In this document: positions 49,138 through 57,574 of the stretch, piece after piece
Position numbering within the stretch: the stretch's first letter is position 1
How the letters are laid out: every line of letters starts with the position of its first letter
Assembly: GCF_016909575.1 (NCBI RefSeq)
Contig: NZ_JAFBGA010000016.1
Span: 111,424-175,423, forward strand
Source of the DNA: Streptomyces sp. HB132
GTDB lineage: Bacteria; Actinomycetota; Actinomycetes; Streptomycetales; Streptomycetaceae
Length of the DNA: 64,000 nucleotides
Direction: 5' to 3'
Program-made: the position numbers and the translations under genes
The notes under the pieces: model-generated
Told to the model about the DNA's origin: nothing
Databases searched by the model: none
Seen by the model: only the letters and a program-made list of their open reading frames with translations

Positions 49138-50484
49138 ATGAGTCTGACCGTCGTGGATTTCGAGGTCGACGACATCCGGTTTCCCACCTCGGAACAGCTG
49201 GACGGCTCGGACGCCATGAACCCCGACCCCGACTACTCCGCCGCGTACGTCGTCCTGCGCACGGACGGGGCGGACGGGTCGGACACGTCGGACGGCACGG
49301 GCCGGGAGGGGCACGGCTTCTGCTTCACCATCGGCCGTGGCAACGATGTCATGGCCGCGGCCATCGAGACGCTCCGGTCCCACGTGGTGGGACGCCCCGC
49401 CCCGCGAACCGCCGCGGACCTGGCCGCCCTGTACCGCACGCTCACCCACGACTCCCAGCTGCGCTGGCTCGGCCCCGAGAAGGGGGTGATGCACATGGCG
49501 GCCGGAGCCGTCGTCAACGCCGCCTGGGACCTCGCTGCGGGACTGGCGGGGAAGCCCGTCTGGCGGTTCCTCGCGGAGATGACCCCCGAGGAGCTCGTAT
49601 CCCTCGTCGACTTCCGCTACCTCACCGACGCCCTCACCCCCGAGGAGGCACTCGGCATCCTGCGCGCCGCGGAGCCGGGCCGCGGCGAGCGCACCGAGCG
49701 GCTGCTCGCCGAGGGCTATCCCGCGTACACCACCTCGCCCGGCTGGCTGGGGTACGACGACGACAAGCTCGTGCGCCTGGCGAAGGAGGCCGTCGCCGAC
49801 GGCTTCACCCAGATAAAGCTGAAGGTCGGCGCCGACCTGGACGACGACGTCCGCAGGCTCGCGCTCGCCCGCGGGGCCGTCGGCCCCGGCGTCCGGATCG
49901 CCCTGGACGCCAACCAGCGCTGGGACGTGGCCGGGGCTGTGGAGTGGATGAGGGCGCTCGCTCCGTACGACCCGTACTGGATCGAGGAACCGACCAGCCC
50001 CGACGACGTGCTCGGCCACGCCGCCGTGCGCGCGGGGCAGCCCGTCAAGGTCGCCACCGGTGAACACGTCGCCAACCGGGTCGTGTTCAAGCAGCTCCTC
50101 CAGGCCGGCGCGGTCGACTTCGTCCAGATCGACGCCGCACGGGTCGCCGGTGTCAACGAGAACCTCGCGGTCCTGCTGCTCGCGGCCAAGTACGGCGTCC
50201 CGGTCTGCCCCCACGCGGGAGGCGTCGGTCTGTGCGAACTGGTCCAGCACCTCTCGATGTTCGACTACGTCGCGGTCTCCGGCAGCCGGGAGGACCGCGT
50301 CATCGAGTACGTCGACCACCTCCACGAGCACTTCGCCGACCCGGCCGTCGTCGAGGGCGGCCGCTACGTCACCCCTCGCCGCCCCGGCTTCTCGGCCCGG
50401 ATGCTCCCCGCCTCGATCGCCGCGCACCGCTACCCGCAGGGCCCCGTCTGGCGGGCCCGCCACACACCCGAGGAGACCGACTGA
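49138..50484 (+). CDS. L-fuconate dehydratase (enolase superfamily)
   Basis: A 448-residue enolase-superfamily protein that matches L-fuconate dehydratases: VDDIRFPTSEQLDGSDAMNPDPDYSAAYVVLRTD at the N-terminus. The catalytic KLKVG lies in strand 2, Mg2+ ligands are in ALDANQRW, WIEEPTSPDD and TGEHVANR, and the general-acid His is in CPHAGGVGLCE. It would dehydrate L-fuconate to 2-keto-3-deoxy-L-fuconate. ATG 49138 follows GGGGGCG. It shares one base with the next gene (TGATG), so it is coupled to the dehydrogenase. The FadR-type operator (49090-49119) precedes it. Confidence 0.92.
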   Translation: MSLTVVDFEVDDIRFPTSEQLDGSDAMNPDPDYSAAYVVLRTDGADGSDTSDGTGREGHGFCFTIGRGNDVMAAAIETLRSHVVGRPAPRTAADLAALYRTLTHDSQLRWLGPEKGVMHMAAGAVVNAAWDLAAGLAGKPVWRFLAEMTPEELVSLVDFRYLTDALTPEEALGILRAAEPGRGERTERLLAEGYPAYTTSPGWLGYDDDKLVRLAKEAVADGFTQIKLKVGADLDDDVRRLALARGAVGPGVRIALDANQRWDVAGAVEWMRALAPYDPYWIEEPTSPDDVLGHAAVRAGQPVKVATGEHVANRVVFKQLLQAGAVDFVQIDAARVAGVNENLAVLLLAAKYGVPVCPHAGGVGLCELVQHLSMFDYVAVSGSREDRVIEYVDHLHEHFADPAVVEGGRYVTPRRPGFSARMLPASIAAHRYPQGPVWRARHTPEETD

Positions 50485-51272
50485 TGACCGGTACGCAGGA
50501 TTTCGACGGACTGTCCGCCCTGGTGACGGGCGGGGCGTCCGGCATCGGAGCCGCTGTGGCGGCCCTGTTGCTGGCCCGCGGCGCGCGCGTCGCGGTGCTC
50601 GACCTCGATCCGGGCGGTGCCCCCGAGGGGGCACTCGCCCTCGCCGCCGACGTGACGGACGACGACGCCGTACGGGACGCGGTCGACCGGGCCGCCGCGG
50701 AGCTCGGCGGCCTGCACACCCTGGTGTCCAACGCGGGCATCGGCTCGATCGGCACCGTCGAGGACAACACCGACGAGGAGTGGGCCCGGGTGCTGGACGT
50801 CAACGTGCTCGGCATGGTCCGCTCCGCCCGCCACGCGCTGCCCCACCTGCGCCGGTCCGCCGCCGGGCGGCCCGGGGCCGTGTCGATCACGCAGACCTGC
50901 TCCATCGCCGCGACCGCCGGTCTGCCGCAGCGCGCGGTCTACAGCGCGAGCAAGGGGGCCGTGCTCTCCCTCACCCTCGCGATGGCCGCCGACCACGTCC
51001 GTGAGGGGATCAGGGTGAACTGCGTCAATCCCGGCACCGCGGACACCCCCTGGATCGGACGACTGCTCGGCCGGGCCGAGGACCCGGACGCGGAGCGCGC
51101 CGCGCTCGACGCCCGTCAGCCGATGGGGCGGCTGGTCTCCGCCGACGAGGTCGCCGCCGCGGTCGTCTACCTCGCGAGCCCGGCGGCCGCGTCCGTCACC
51201 GGGACCGCGCTCGCCGTCGACGGAGGGATGCAGGGCCTGCGCCTGAGGCCGGCCGCGCCCTCACAGGGTTGA
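50484..51272 (+). CDS. SDR dehydrogenase of the fuconate cassette
   Basis: A 262-residue classical SDR: cofactor TGGASGIG, acidic AVLDLDPGG (NAD preference), SNAG, catalytic YSASK, and the tail GTALAVDGGMQG. It starts at ATG 50484 overlapping the dehydratase stop. Context suggests 2-keto-3-deoxy-L-fuconate dehydrogenase or L-fucose dehydrogenase, i.e. the non-phosphorylated fucose route. No transporter, lactonase or aldolase lies beside it, so the pathway may be completed elsewhere. It ends convergently with the regulator, overlapping it by 12 bases. Confidence 0.87.
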   Translation: MTGTQDFDGLSALVTGGASGIGAAVAALLLARGARVAVLDLDPGGAPEGALALAADVTDDDAVRDAVDRAAAELGGLHTLVSNAGIGSIGTVEDNTDEEWARVLDVNVLGMVRSARHALPHLRRSAAGRPGAVSITQTCSIAATAGLPQRAVYSASKGAVLSLTLAMAADHVREGIRVNCVNPGTADTPWIGRLLGRAEDPDAERAALDARQPMGRLVSADEVAAAVVYLASPAAASVTGTALAVDGGMQGLRLRPAAPSQG

Positions 51273-51932
51273 GCGGAGCCACTGTTCCACGCTCGCCACG
51301 TGCACCGTCGCCCAGGACCTGGCGGCCTCGGCGTCCCGGTCCCGCAGGGCGGCGAGGATCGCCCGGTGCTCGTGCAGGGTGCGGCTGACCGCGTCCTCCT
51401 GGGTCAGCCCGCGCCACACCCTGGCCCGCGTGGTCGGGCCGGACAGTCCGTCCAGCAGGGAGCACAGTACGGAGTTGCCGCAGGACCGGACGATGCCCCG
51501 GTGGAACTCCAGATCGCCCTTGACCAGTGCCTCCACCGAGGGGTCGGGGCCCAGTGCGTCCAACTGGGCACCGAGCGTGTCAAGTTCCTCCTCCGTGATG
51601 CGCAGCGCCGCCATCCCCGTGGCGGCCGGCTCCAGGATCCGGCGTACCGCGAAGAACTCCAGCACCGTGTCGTCGCGGTGGAAGTCCACGACGAAGCTGA
51701 GCGCCTCCAGGAGCAGTTGCGGATCGAGGCTGGTGACATAGGTGCCGTCGCCCTGACGGACGTCGAGGATCCGGATCAGCGAGAGCGCGCGCACCGCCTC
51801 ACGCAGCGAGTTGCGCGACAGGCCCAGTTCGGCGGCGAGTTCGCTCTCCTTGGGAAGCCGGTCGCCCGGGGCCAGGGCACCTGAGACGATCATTCCCTTG
51901 ATCTTCTCGATCGCTTCGTCGGTGACGGCCAT
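51261..51932 (-). CDS. FadR-family regulator of the fuconate cassette
   Basis: A 223-residue GntR/FadR-type regulator. The winged helix reads EKIKGMIVSGALAPGDRLPKESELAAELGLSRNSLREAVRALSLIRILDVRQGDGTYV, followed by the FCD domain (KGDLEFHRGIVRSCGNSVLCSLLDGL). ATG 51932 (MAVTDEAIEK) is preferred over an earlier ATG (51950). Its upstream region carries ATCCGATGT (51956-51964), the same 9-mer as in front of the dehydratase, indicating a local autoregulated circuit answering to a fucose-pathway acid. Its 3' end overlaps the SDR gene by 12 bases. Confidence 0.9.
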   Translation of the reverse strand: MAVTDEAIEKIKGMIVSGALAPGDRLPKESELAAELGLSRNSLREAVRALSLIRILDVRQGDGTYVTSLDPQLLLEALSFVVDFHRDDTVLEFFAVRRILEPAATGMAALRITEEELDTLGAQLDALGPDPSVEALVKGDLEFHRGIVRSCGNSVLCSLLDGLSGPTTRARVWRGLTQEDAVSRTLHEHRAILAALRDRDAEAARSWATVHVASVEQWLRSTL

Positions 51933-51955
51933 GTGGGCCTCCTCGCGCACAAGAC

Positions 51956-51964
51956 ATCCGATGT
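51956..51964. promoter_or_regulatory. FadR-type half-site ATCCGATGT upstream of the regulator
   Basis: This 9-mer is identical to 49111-49119, and its reverse complement to 49090-49098. It is followed closely by ATGGAT, an imperfect second half. It lies 24 bases upstream of ATG 51932. Confidence 0.6.
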
Positions 51965-52261
51965 ATGGATCTCATTATGCCCGTGGCCGGTACCGCACCC
52001 TCGGCGCCCTCCGCCCGGTCGCAGGCTCCGCGCACGCTCCACGAGGAGCCGGTGGAGATCGCGCGCCGCACGCGGGACGGACCCCGTCCTGCGGCGCTGG
52101 AGCACCAGGAGAACGGCGGCGCCGGCGTCGTCGAGCGGCCGGAACACGATCGTGCCGCCGCGCTCCAGGGGGTTTCCAGGGGGTAGCCGACGACGCCGAA
52201 GTCGGGCAGCGCGTGGTGACCGAGGACCCTGTCGAGCGGTGTGCCACGGCACGGCAGCACG

Positions 52262-52295
52262 CGAAGGGGCGGCTCCCCGAGGAGCCGCCCCTTCG
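52262..52295 (-). terminator. Terminator of the glycerol operon (after glpD)
   Basis: A perfect 15-bp stem (52262-52276 with 52281-52295, 4-nt loop) lies 15 bases beyond the glpD stop. Confidence 0.8.
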
Positions 52296-52309
52296 TCTCG
52301 TACGTGCCG

Positions 52310-53920
52310 TCAGCGCCCGTCGGCCAGCAGGTCCTCGACCTTGGACCGGATGTCGTCCGTCGCCAGGCCCCGGATCGTCAGCGTCGTCCGGCGGCGCAGC
52401 ACGTCGTCCGCCGTCTCGGCCCACTCGCGGTCGCGCGCGTACGCCACCTGCGCCCAGATCTCCGGGGCGTCCGGGTGGATGCGCTCGGCCAGCGCCGGGT
52501 TCTCGTTCGCCATCCGCGCGATGTCGAAGGACAGCGAGCCGTAGTGGGTCGCGAGGTGCCGTGCCGTGTCGGCGGACATCCGCGGCCCCGGCGTACCGCC
52601 GTCGACCAGCAGCCGGTGCGCGACCGCGTTCGGGTTGGCGATACCGGGCAGCGGCACCTTCTTCGGCAGCCGCGCCATCGGCTCCATGTCGTCGGCGAGC
52701 GGGTGCCCGGGCAGTTCGGCCAGTTTGTTCATCACCGTACGGCCGATGTGGCGGAAGGTCGTCCACTTGCCGCCCGCGACCGACAGCATCCCGCCGCGGC
52801 CCTCGGTCACGACCGTCTCGCGCTTGGCCTTCGACGTGCTCCCGGGGCCTCCCGGCAGCACCCGCAGACCCGCGAAGGAGTACGTGATCAGATCGCGGGA
52901 CAGCTGCTGGTCCCGGACGGAGAACGCCGCCTCGTCGAGGATCTGCGCCGTGTCCTTCTCGGTGACCGCGACATCGGCCGGGTCGCCCTCGTACTCCTCG
53001 TCGGTCGTACCCAGCAGCAGCATGTCCTCCCACGGCAGGGCGAACGTGATGCGGTACTTGTCGATCGGCGTGGCCAGCGCGGCCTTCCACGGGCGGGTGC
53101 GCTTGAGTACGAGGTGCGCGCCCTTGGACAGGCGTATGGAGGGCGCCGAGTTCGGGTCCTCCAGCTTCCGCAGGTGGTCGACCCACGGGCCGGTGGCGTT
53201 CAGTACGAGACGGGCGTCGACGCCGAACTCCGTACCGTCCTGACGGTCCTCCAGCTCGGCGCCGGTGACCCGGCCCCGGGTGAACCGCAGGCCGGTCACC
53301 GCGGCGTGGTTGAGGACGACGGCACCCGCGTCGACCGCCGCGCGGACCGTCATCAGGGCCATCCGGGCGTCGTTCATCTGGTCGTCACCGTAGACCGCGA
53401 CGGCCTTGAGGTTGTCCGTACGCAGCTCGGGCACGTCGCGCTGCGCCCGGGCCGGGCTGATCACGTGACCGACGCCGTCGCCGAACGCGGACAGCGCGGA
53501 GTAGGCGAAGACGCCCGCGCCCAGCTTGGCGGCGCCGTGCGGCCCGCCCTTGTAGACCGGCAGGTAGAACGTGAGCGGGTTGGCCAGGTGCGGGGCGACC
53601 TGGCGGGACACCGCGCGCCGCTCGAAGTGGTTCTCCGCGACCAGCTTCACCGCGCCGGTCTGCAGGTAGCGCAGACCGCCGTGGAGCAGCTTGGAGGAGG
53701 CGGAGGAGGTGGCGCCGGCGAAGTCACCGGCGTCCACCAGGGCCACCCGCAGTCCGGACTGCGCCGCATGCCAGGCGGTGGAGATGCCCAGGATGCCGCC
53801 GCCGATCACCAGGAGGTCGTACGTCGCCTTGGAAAGCTGCTCCCGGGTCTCGGCGCGGCTCGGGAGGGAGCCGGAGGCCGGATGCGTCCCGAGGGCGGGG
53901 ACGCTCTGCAGGGTGGTCAT
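52310..53920 (-). CDS. glpD: Glycerol-3-phosphate dehydrogenase/oxidase
   Basis: A 536-residue FAD-dependent sn-glycerol-3-phosphate dehydrogenase that converts G3P to dihydroxyacetone phosphate, feeding the quinone pool. The FAD motif is LLVIGGGILGISTAWHAAQ, followed by GATSSASSKLLHGGLRYLQTG; then GPWVDHL, ALPWEDMLLLGTTDEEYEGDP and VAGGKWTTFRHIGRTVM. The C-terminal helical domain ends at ...VEDLLADGR. ATG 53920 follows AGGAGCAAAAGAC, 12 bases after the glpK end, so glpF-glpK-glpD form one operon. It corresponds to gylB of S. coelicolor. Confidence 0.95.
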   Translation of the reverse strand: MTTLQSVPALGTHPASGSLPSRAETREQLSKATYDLLVIGGGILGISTAWHAAQSGLRVALVDAGDFAGATSSASSKLLHGGLRYLQTGAVKLVAENHFERRAVSRQVAPHLANPLTFYLPVYKGGPHGAAKLGAGVFAYSALSAFGDGVGHVISPARAQRDVPELRTDNLKAVAVYGDDQMNDARMALMTVRAAVDAGAVVLNHAAVTGLRFTRGRVTGAELEDRQDGTEFGVDARLVLNATGPWVDHLRKLEDPNSAPSIRLSKGAHLVLKRTRPWKAALATPIDKYRITFALPWEDMLLLGTTDEEYEGDPADVAVTEKDTAQILDEAAFSVRDQQLSRDLITYSFAGLRVLPGGPGSTSKAKRETVVTEGRGGMLSVAGGKWTTFRHIGRTVMNKLAELPGHPLADDMEPMARLPKKVPLPGIANPNAVAHRLLVDGGTPGPRMSADTARHLATHYGSLSFDIARMANENPALAERIHPDAPEIWAQVAYARDREWAETADDVLRRRTTLTIRGLATDDIRSKVEDLLADGR

Positions 53921-53932
53921 GTCTTTTGCTCC

Positions 53933-55462
53933 TCAGCTCTCTTCGTCCTCGATCCAGCCCATGGTCCGTTCGACGGCCTTGAGCCAGCTCTTGTACTCGC
54001 GGTCACGTGCGTCCGCGTCCATGCGGGGTGTCCACTCGGCGGCACGGCGCCAGTTGGCGCGCAGTGCGTCGGTGTCCGGCCAGAAGCCGACGGCGAGGCC
54101 GGCGGCGTAGGCGGCGCCGAGGCAGGTGGTCTCGGCGACCATGGGGCGCACCACGGGTGCGTCCAGGAAGTCGGAGAGGGTCTGCATCAGCAGGTTGTTG
54201 GAGGTCATGCCGCCGTCGACCTTGAGCGCGGTCAGCTCGACGCCGGAGTCCTTGGTCATGGCGTCACTGATCTCGCGGGTCTGCCAGGCGGTGGCCTCGA
54301 GTACGGCCCGGGCGATGTGCGCCTTGGTGACGTAGCGCGTGAGACCCGCGATGACGCCGCGGGCGTCGGGGCGCCAGTACGGGGCGAACAGGCCGGAGAA
54401 CGCGGGCACGAAGTAGGCGCCGCCGTTGTCCTCGACGGAGGAGGCGAGCGTCTCGATCTCGGCCGCGGACTTGATCAGGCCCATCTGGTCGCGCATCCAC
54501 TGGACCAGCGAACCGGTGACGGCGATGGACCCCTCGAGGGCGTACACCGGCTTCTGGTCGCCGATCTGGTAGCCCACGGTCGTCAGCAGCCCGTTGTACG
54601 AGTTCACCGGGGTGTGGCCGGTGTTCATCAGCATGAAGGTGCCGGTGCCGTAGGTGGACTTGGCCTCGCCCTCGGCGAAACACGTCTGGCCGAACAGCGC
54701 GGCCTGCTGGTCGCCGAGCGCGGAGGCCACCGGGACGCCGTCGAGGACGCCGCCCTTGGCGGTGCCGTACACCTCGGCGGAGGACCGGATCTCCGGCAGG
54801 ACCGCGGGCGGGATCTCCATCGAACGGACGATCTTGTCGTCCCACTGCATCTTGTGCAGGTTCATCAGGAGGGTGCGCGAGGCGTTGGTGACGTCGGTGA
54901 CGTGGACGCCGCCGTCGGTGCCGCCGGTCAGGTTCCAGATGACCCAGGAGTCCATGGTGCCGAAGAGGATGTCGCCGCGCTCGGCGCGCTCGCGGAGCCC
55001 CTCGACGTTGTCGAGCAGCCAGCGGACCTTGGGGCCGGCGAAGTACGACGCGAGGGGCAGCCCCGTCTCGCGGCGGAAACGGTCCTGGCCCACGTTGCGG
55101 CCGAGTTCCCGGCAGAGCGCGTCCGTGCGGGTGTCCTGCCAGACGAGGGCGTTGTACACCGGCTCACCGGTGTTCCTGTCCCAGAGCAGGGTGGTTTCCC
55201 GCTGGTTGGTGATGCCGATCGCCTTGACGTCGGCGGCGGTGATGCCTGCCTTGACGATCGCCCCGGCCACGACCTCCTGGACGTTCTCCCAGATCTCTTT
55301 CGCGTCGTGCTCGACCCAGCCCGGCTTGGGGAAGATCTGCTCGTGCTCCTTCTGGTCGACCGAGACGATCCGGCCGTCCTTGTCGAAGACGATGCAGCGG
55401 CTGGACGTGGTGCCCTGGTCGATGGCCGCGATGAACGGGCCGGTGGTGTGTGCGTCGGTCAC
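53933..55462 (-). CDS. glpK: Glycerol kinase
   Basis: A 509-residue FGGY-family glycerol kinase that phosphorylates glycerol with ATP. Marks are AIDQGTTSSRCIVFDKDGRI, KPGWVEHDAKEIW, ITNQRETTLLWDRNTGEP, MDSWVIWNLTGG, GDQQAALFGQTCF and LKVDGGMTSNNLLMQTLSDFL. GTG 55462 is preceded by GGGAGCC. It is in the glpF-glpK-glpD operon; glpF lies 40 bases upstream. It corresponds to gylA. Confidence 0.96.
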   Translation of the reverse strand: MTDAHTTGPFIAAIDQGTTSSRCIVFDKDGRIVSVDQKEHEQIFPKPGWVEHDAKEIWENVQEVVAGAIVKAGITAADVKAIGITNQRETTLLWDRNTGEPVYNALVWQDTRTDALCRELGRNVGQDRFRRETGLPLASYFAGPKVRWLLDNVEGLRERAERGDILFGTMDSWVIWNLTGGTDGGVHVTDVTNASRTLLMNLHKMQWDDKIVRSMEIPPAVLPEIRSSAEVYGTAKGGVLDGVPVASALGDQQAALFGQTCFAEGEAKSTYGTGTFMLMNTGHTPVNSYNGLLTTVGYQIGDQKPVYALEGSIAVTGSLVQWMRDQMGLIKSAAEIETLASSVEDNGGAYFVPAFSGLFAPYWRPDARGVIAGLTRYVTKAHIARAVLEATAWQTREISDAMTKDSGVELTALKVDGGMTSNNLLMQTLSDFLDAPVVRPMVAETTCLGAAYAAGLAVGFWPDTDALRANWRRAAEWTPRMDADARDREYKSWLKAVERTMGWIEDEES

Positions 55463-55502
55463 GGTTGGCTCCCGGAAGTCTGTGTGGTGTGGAGAGTGCG
55501 GC

Positions 55503-56294
55503 TCAGGCGAAGGCGAGGTTGTAGAGCCCGGCGGCGAGTGCGCCCCCGATGAGCGGTCCTACCACCGGAACCCAGGCGTAGCCCCAGTCCGACCCGCCCT
55601 TGTTCGGCAGTGGCAGCAGCGCGTGCACGATCCGCGGGCCGAGGTCACGCACCGGGTTGATCGCGTAGCCGGTCGGGCCGCCGAGGGACAGACCGATACC
55701 GACGACCACCAGCGCGGTGATCAGGGCACCGAGCACGCCGAGGCCGTTGCCCTCGTCGTTGAGGCCCTGCGTGAGGATCGCCAGGACGAGCACGAACGTC
55801 GCGATGATCTCCGTGAGGACGTTCTGCACCCCGTTCCGGATCTCCGGACCCGTGGTGAAGACGCCGAGCACGGGGCCCGCCTTCGGCGCCGCCGACTGGT
55901 CGACCATGCCCTCTTCGGCCGGCTGGTCCTTCACGATCTCGGGGTCGGTGAGGTGCGCGTGGAACTGCCCGTAGTAGACGGCCCAGACGAGCACGGCGCC
56001 GATCATCGCGCCGAACAGTTCGGACACGAGGTAAAGAGGCACGTCGCTCCACGCGGTGCCGCCCTGGATCGCCAGTCCGATCGTGACCGCCGGATTGAGA
56101 TGGGCGCCGGACACGCCGGAGGCTATGTAGGCGCCGGTCAGTACGGCGAAGCCCCACCCGAAGGTGATGGCCAGCCAGCCGGCGTTGTGCGCCTTGGAGC
56201 GCTTGAGAGTGACGGCGGCACAGACACCGCCGCCGAGCAGGATGAGTACGGCGGTACCGATGGTCTCGCCGATGAAGATGTCGGAGCTGGACAC
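55503..56294 (-). CDS. glpF: Glycerol facilitator (MIP family) with NPA/NPV motifs
   Basis: A 263-residue aquaglyceroporin with six transmembrane helices. The first half-helix motif is HLNPAVTIG (Asn67-Pro68-Ala69), the second YAINPVRDLGPR (Asn213-Pro214-Val215). The following Asp-Leu-Gly-Pro-Arg after Arg is the glycerol-type signature rather than the water-channel one. NPV in place of NPA is unusual and should be noted. It lets glycerol enter by diffusion, with GlpK trapping it. GTG 56294 is the start. It is the first gene of the operon, preceded by GylR-type repeats. Confidence 0.92.
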   Translation of the reverse strand: MSSSDIFIGETIGTAVLILLGGGVCAAVTLKRSKAHNAGWLAITFGWGFAVLTGAYIASGVSGAHLNPAVTIGLAIQGGTAWSDVPLYLVSELFGAMIGAVLVWAVYYGQFHAHLTDPEIVKDQPAEEGMVDQSAAPKAGPVLGVFTTGPEIRNGVQNVLTEIIATFVLVLAILTQGLNDEGNGLGVLGALITALVVVGIGLSLGGPTGYAINPVRDLGPRIVHALLPLPNKGGSDWGYAWVPVVGPLIGGALAAGLYNLAFA

Positions 56295-56440
56295 CCGTGA
56301 CTCCTTTGTCCTTCGTCCAGGGGAAGGCGAAACACCGGGTCCCTCCGGTGGATCGCGCCCAAAGTGGGTACCCGATCGAGAACGGATACGTCACCTTCAG
56401 GGCTTGACCGGCCCTCGGCACTGTCACACTCTAACGCGTA

Positions 56441-56481
56441 TTGCCGTCAAGTGTTCGACAATGCCGACCGGTGAACGGCAA
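56441..56481. promoter_or_regulatory. Promoter/operator region of the glycerol operon
   Basis: TTGCCGT (56441-56447) and ACGGCAA (56475-56481) form an inverted pair around GTTCGACAATGC (56453-56464), a 12-mer repeated exactly before gylR (57346-57357). A minus-strand TTGACG (56445-56450) could be the -35 box. It is a probable GylR binding region. Confidence 0.55.
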
Positions 56482-56558
56482 TGTTTCTCCCCGATGGTGG
56501 GTGCGTCAAGAGGTGTGTGACGTGCGCGACTCGATCGTTACCGACCCCGAGGGGTGTT

Positions 56559-57323
56559 TCAGAAGCGTCCGGCGCCCAGGTCCCGGGAGACGGCGCGGGC
56601 GCAGTCCCGCACGGCCGCGACGAGCTCGGGCCGCAGTTCGCCGCCCGCGCAGACGCGTTCCACGGCGCCGGTCACGGCCACGGCGCCCACCGGCATCCTG
56701 CGCCGGTCGTGGATGGGGGCGGCGGCCGCCGCCACGCCCTCCCAGGTCTCCTCGACGTCGGAGGCCCAGCCCTGCGCCCGGATCAGGTCGAGCAGTGACT
56801 CGAACTCCGCGTCGCCCGTGACGGTGCGCGGCGTGAAGGGCCGCCGCTCCACCTCCGTGGCCTCGCTGTGCGCGACCGGGTCGTAGGCGGCGATCACCTT
56901 GCCCAGGGCGGTGGAGTGCAGCGGCTGCATGGCGCCGACCTCGAGCACCTGGCGGCTGTCGTCGGGCCGGAAGACGTGGTGGACGATCAGCACCCCGTGC
57001 TGGTGCAGCACGCCCAGGTGGACGCTCTCGCCGCTGGAGCGGGCCAGGTCGTCGGTCCACACCAGGGCGCGGGCGCGCAGCTCGTGCACGTCGAGATAGC
57101 TGTTGCCCAGACGCAGCAGCTCGGCGCCGAGCTGGTAGCGGCCGGACGCGGCGTCCTGCTCGACGAAGCCCTCGTGCTGGAGGGTGCGCAGGATGCCGTG
57201 CGCCGTCCCCTTGGCCAGCCCCAGTGACGACGAGATGTCGGACAGGCCCAGCCGGCGCTCGCCGCCCGCCAGCAGACGCAGCATCGCCGCTGCCCGCTCG
57301 AGCGACTGGATGTTCTTCGCCAT
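56559..57323 (-). CDS. gylR: IclR-family glycerol regulator GylR
   Basis: A 254-residue IclR-type regulator. The winged helix is at the N-terminus (QSLERAAAMLRLLAGGERRLGLSDISSSLGLAKGTAHGILRTLQHEGFV), followed by the effector domain (HHVFRPDDSRQVLEVGAMQPLHSTALGKVI ... AAAAAPIHDRRRMPVGAVAVTGAVERV). ATG 57323 (MAKNIQSLER) is chosen; the longer frame upstream is not conserved. It sits upstream of glpFKD in the same direction, with its own promoter. In Streptomyces, GylR represses the gyl operon and itself and is relieved by glycerol-3-phosphate (family knowledge). The 12-mer GTTCGACAATGC occurs in both control regions. Confidence 0.93.
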   Translation of the reverse strand: MAKNIQSLERAAAMLRLLAGGERRLGLSDISSSLGLAKGTAHGILRTLQHEGFVEQDAASGRYQLGAELLRLGNSYLDVHELRARALVWTDDLARSSGESVHLGVLHQHGVLIVHHVFRPDDSRQVLEVGAMQPLHSTALGKVIAAYDPVAHSEATEVERRPFTPRTVTGDAEFESLLDLIRAQGWASDVEETWEGVAAAAAPIHDRRRMPVGAVAVTGAVERVCAGGELRPELVAAVRDCARAVSRDLGAGRF

Positions 57324-57345
57324 CGCGCCGTACTCCTCCACCTCG

Positions 57346-57357
57346 GTTCGACAATGC
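57346..57357. promoter_or_regulatory. GylR-type site upstream of gylR
   Basis: GTTCGACAATGC is identical to 56453-56464, with the same orientation relative to the minus-strand genes, and lies 23 bases upstream of the gylR start. Confidence 0.55.
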
Positions 57358-57574
57358 TGAACACTATCGGTCCATGCCGACCTGTGTCCGGCGGCGCGAA
57401 AATTATGCGTCACCCCGTGCGTCACCCGTCAGAAGGCCCGTTCCCCGCACAGCATGCAGTCCGCCCCGTGGGACGCGATGACCGCCCCGGGCGCCTCCCG
57501 GCTACGCTGGCCGCGTGCCCTCCTCCGCAGAAGGGCGCAAAGCCGACAGCCGTCGCATCCCAGGGAGAACATCC

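Larger units (their letters stand above)
51933..52309. other. Gap between fuconate regulator and glpD
   Basis: It contains the FadR-type site and, on the minus strand around 52010-52200, a run reading GGTIVFRPLDDAGAAVLLVL that resembles part of an SRPBCC/polyketide-cyclase-type domain without an intact gene. It ends at the glpD terminator. Confidence 0.4.

Noticed and set aside
57426..57574. Cobalamin riboswitch before metH
   Set aside because: I could not find the conserved B12-box sequence or the expected fold in the short leader.
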